Positions 7,119 to 7,879 of a stretch of 7,879 bases of DNA are shown here, in pieces. The position numbers were made by a program, and so were the translations under genes. This DNA is from an uncultured Shinella sp. (GTDB lineage: Bacteria; Pseudomonadota; Alphaproteobacteria; Rhizobiales; Rhizobiaceae): contig NZ_CAMLFY010000164.1 of NCBI RefSeq assembly GCF_946479415.1, forward strand, positions 1 through 7,879, in the 5' to 3' direction. How positions within the stretch are numbered: position 1 is the stretch's first letter; each line of letters starts with the position of its first letter. Below the pieces are notes generated by a model. The model ran no database searches. It saw nothing but the letters and a program-made list of their open reading frames with translations, and was not told the origin of the DNA.

Positions 7119-7137
7119 CCGCTGCGCAAATCAGCGG
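7119..7137 (-). other. Small hairpin in the nusA-ylxR gap
   Basis: CCGCTG and CAGCGG on the minus strand form a perfect six-pair stem with a seven-base loop, followed by TTTGCGTT. The T run is short and broken, so strong termination is unlikely. It may be a minor pause or processing site in the operon mRNA, or chance. Confidence 0.3.
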
Positions 7138-7165
7138 GCGACACATCCAACCTGTAGAACGCCGA

Positions 7166-7879
7166 TCAGGCGTCCTGTTCGCCACCCTCGACGACCGGCT
7201 CTTCCTTTGCCAGGTCCTCTTCGGTGATCCAGCCGGCCGCGAGGCGCGCCTGAACGACCATGGCTTCAGCTTCGGCGCGGGAAACCTCGAACTTCGAGAA
7301 CAGGCCCTCGAACTTCTTCGTCTCGCCGTCCTTGCGCTCCGACCAGCCGACGAGATCGTCCGCGGCGCAGCCGGCGAAGTCTTCCATCGTCTTGATGCCG
7401 TCTTCGCCGAGTGCCACGAGCATCTGGCTCGTCAGGCCGTCGATCTGGCGCAGCTCGTCGGAAACGCCGAGTTCCTTGCGCTTGGCGTCCATCTCGGCCT
7501 CGATGCGGTCAAGATATTCGCGGGCGCGGGTCTGGATTTCCTGGGCCGTGTCTTCGTCGAAACCGTCGATCGAGGCGATTTCGTCGAGATCGACATAGGC
7601 CAGTTCTTCAACGGCGGCAAAACCTTCAGACGCCAGAACCTGGCCGACCATTTCGTCGACGTCGAGCGAATCCATGAAGAGGTTGGTGCGCTCGTTGAAT
7701 TCCTTCTGGCGACGCTCGGACTCTTCGGCTTCCGTGAGGATGTCGATGTCCCAGCCCGTCAGCTGCGAGGCGAGGCGCACGTTCTGGCCGCGGCGGCCGA
7801 TGGCCAGCGACAGCTGCTCGTCGGGAACGACGACTTCGATACGCTCTGCATCCTCATCGAGAACGACCTTGGCGACTTC
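7166..7879 (-). CDS. nusA: Transcription elongation/termination factor NusA, C-terminal part (start outside window)
   Basis: NusA binds RNA polymerase and nascent RNA, modulating pausing, Rho-dependent termination and antitermination. The frame is open to the window edge and gives the last 237 residues; the N-terminal domain, S1 and KH1 are missing. Numbering from the first complete codon, residues 1-50 end the second KH domain, with the Gly-x-x-Gly loop in [20 protein letters not shown] (26-45). Two helix-hairpin-helix acidic repeats follow, at about 68-130 ([21 protein letters not shown]) and about 140-217 ([19 protein letters not shown]). In E. coli the second of these contacts the RNA polymerase alpha C-terminal domain. 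Here it carries about 17 extra charged residues (180-196). The tail is acidic ([12 protein letters not shown]). A methionine-like GTG at 7780 is only an internal valine of the KH domain, not a start. Placement immediately before ylxR and infB confirms the identity. Confidence 0.97.
   Translation of the reverse strand, partial: EVAKVVLDEDAERIEVVVPDEQLSLAIGRRGQNVRLASQLTGWDIDILTEAEESERRQKEFNERTNLFMDSLDVDEMVGQVLASEGFAAVEELAYVDLDEIASIDGFDEDTAQEIQTRAREYLDRIEAEMDAKRKELGVSDELRQIDGLTSQMLVALGEDGIKTMEDFAGCAADDLVGWSERKDGETKKFEGLFSKFEVSRAEAEAMVVQARLAAGWITEEDLAKEEPVVEGGEQDA

Overview
The window looks like a chromosomal segment from a GC-rich alphaproteobacterium, most likely Rhizobiales and plausibly Rhizobiaceae. 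This rests on the protein character (YlxR fused to an L7Ae-like domain, an HWE-family histidine kinase, a Pro/Gln- and coiled-coil-rich IF2 N-terminus), the high GC content and the gene order. The genus is not determined. All supported genes lie on the minus strand, so transcription runs from high to low coordinates.

Layout in transcription order: the C-terminal part of nusA (7879-7166, start outside the window); a ylxR/L7Ae RNA-binding protein gene (7091-6435); infB, translation initiation factor IF-2 (6330-3643); rbfA, 30S maturation factor (3570-3160); truB, tRNA pseudouridine-55 synthase (3147-2215). This is the conserved bacterial nusA-infB operon core, joining transcription elongation, translation initiation, ribosome assembly and tRNA modification. 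A strong intrinsic-terminator-like hairpin with a seven-T tract lies between infB and rbfA, directly in front of the rbfA ribosome binding site. It probably lowers or conditions rbfA-truB expression.

After truB there is a GC hairpin and then a plausible sigma-70-type promoter. Two genes unrelated to translation follow: a membrane-bound HWE-family sensor histidine kinase with a Cache-like periplasmic domain (2058-334), and the start of a small exported SH3-domain protein (298 to the window edge). The two are only 35 bp apart and could be co-transcribed. In many bacteria rpsO and pnp follow truB; here the sensor kinase follows instead.

No tRNA, rRNA, CRISPR array, insertion sequence or phage gene was seen. 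No gap between genes exceeds about 160 bp. The very long plus-strand open frames (922, 613 and 395 codons) are GC-rich antisense shadows of infB, the kinase gene and truB/rbfA. This is mainly a housekeeping region and I do not see an undescribed system in it. The points most worth a second look are the infB-rbfA hairpin, the terminator/promoter junction before the kinase, and the kinase plus SH3 pair.
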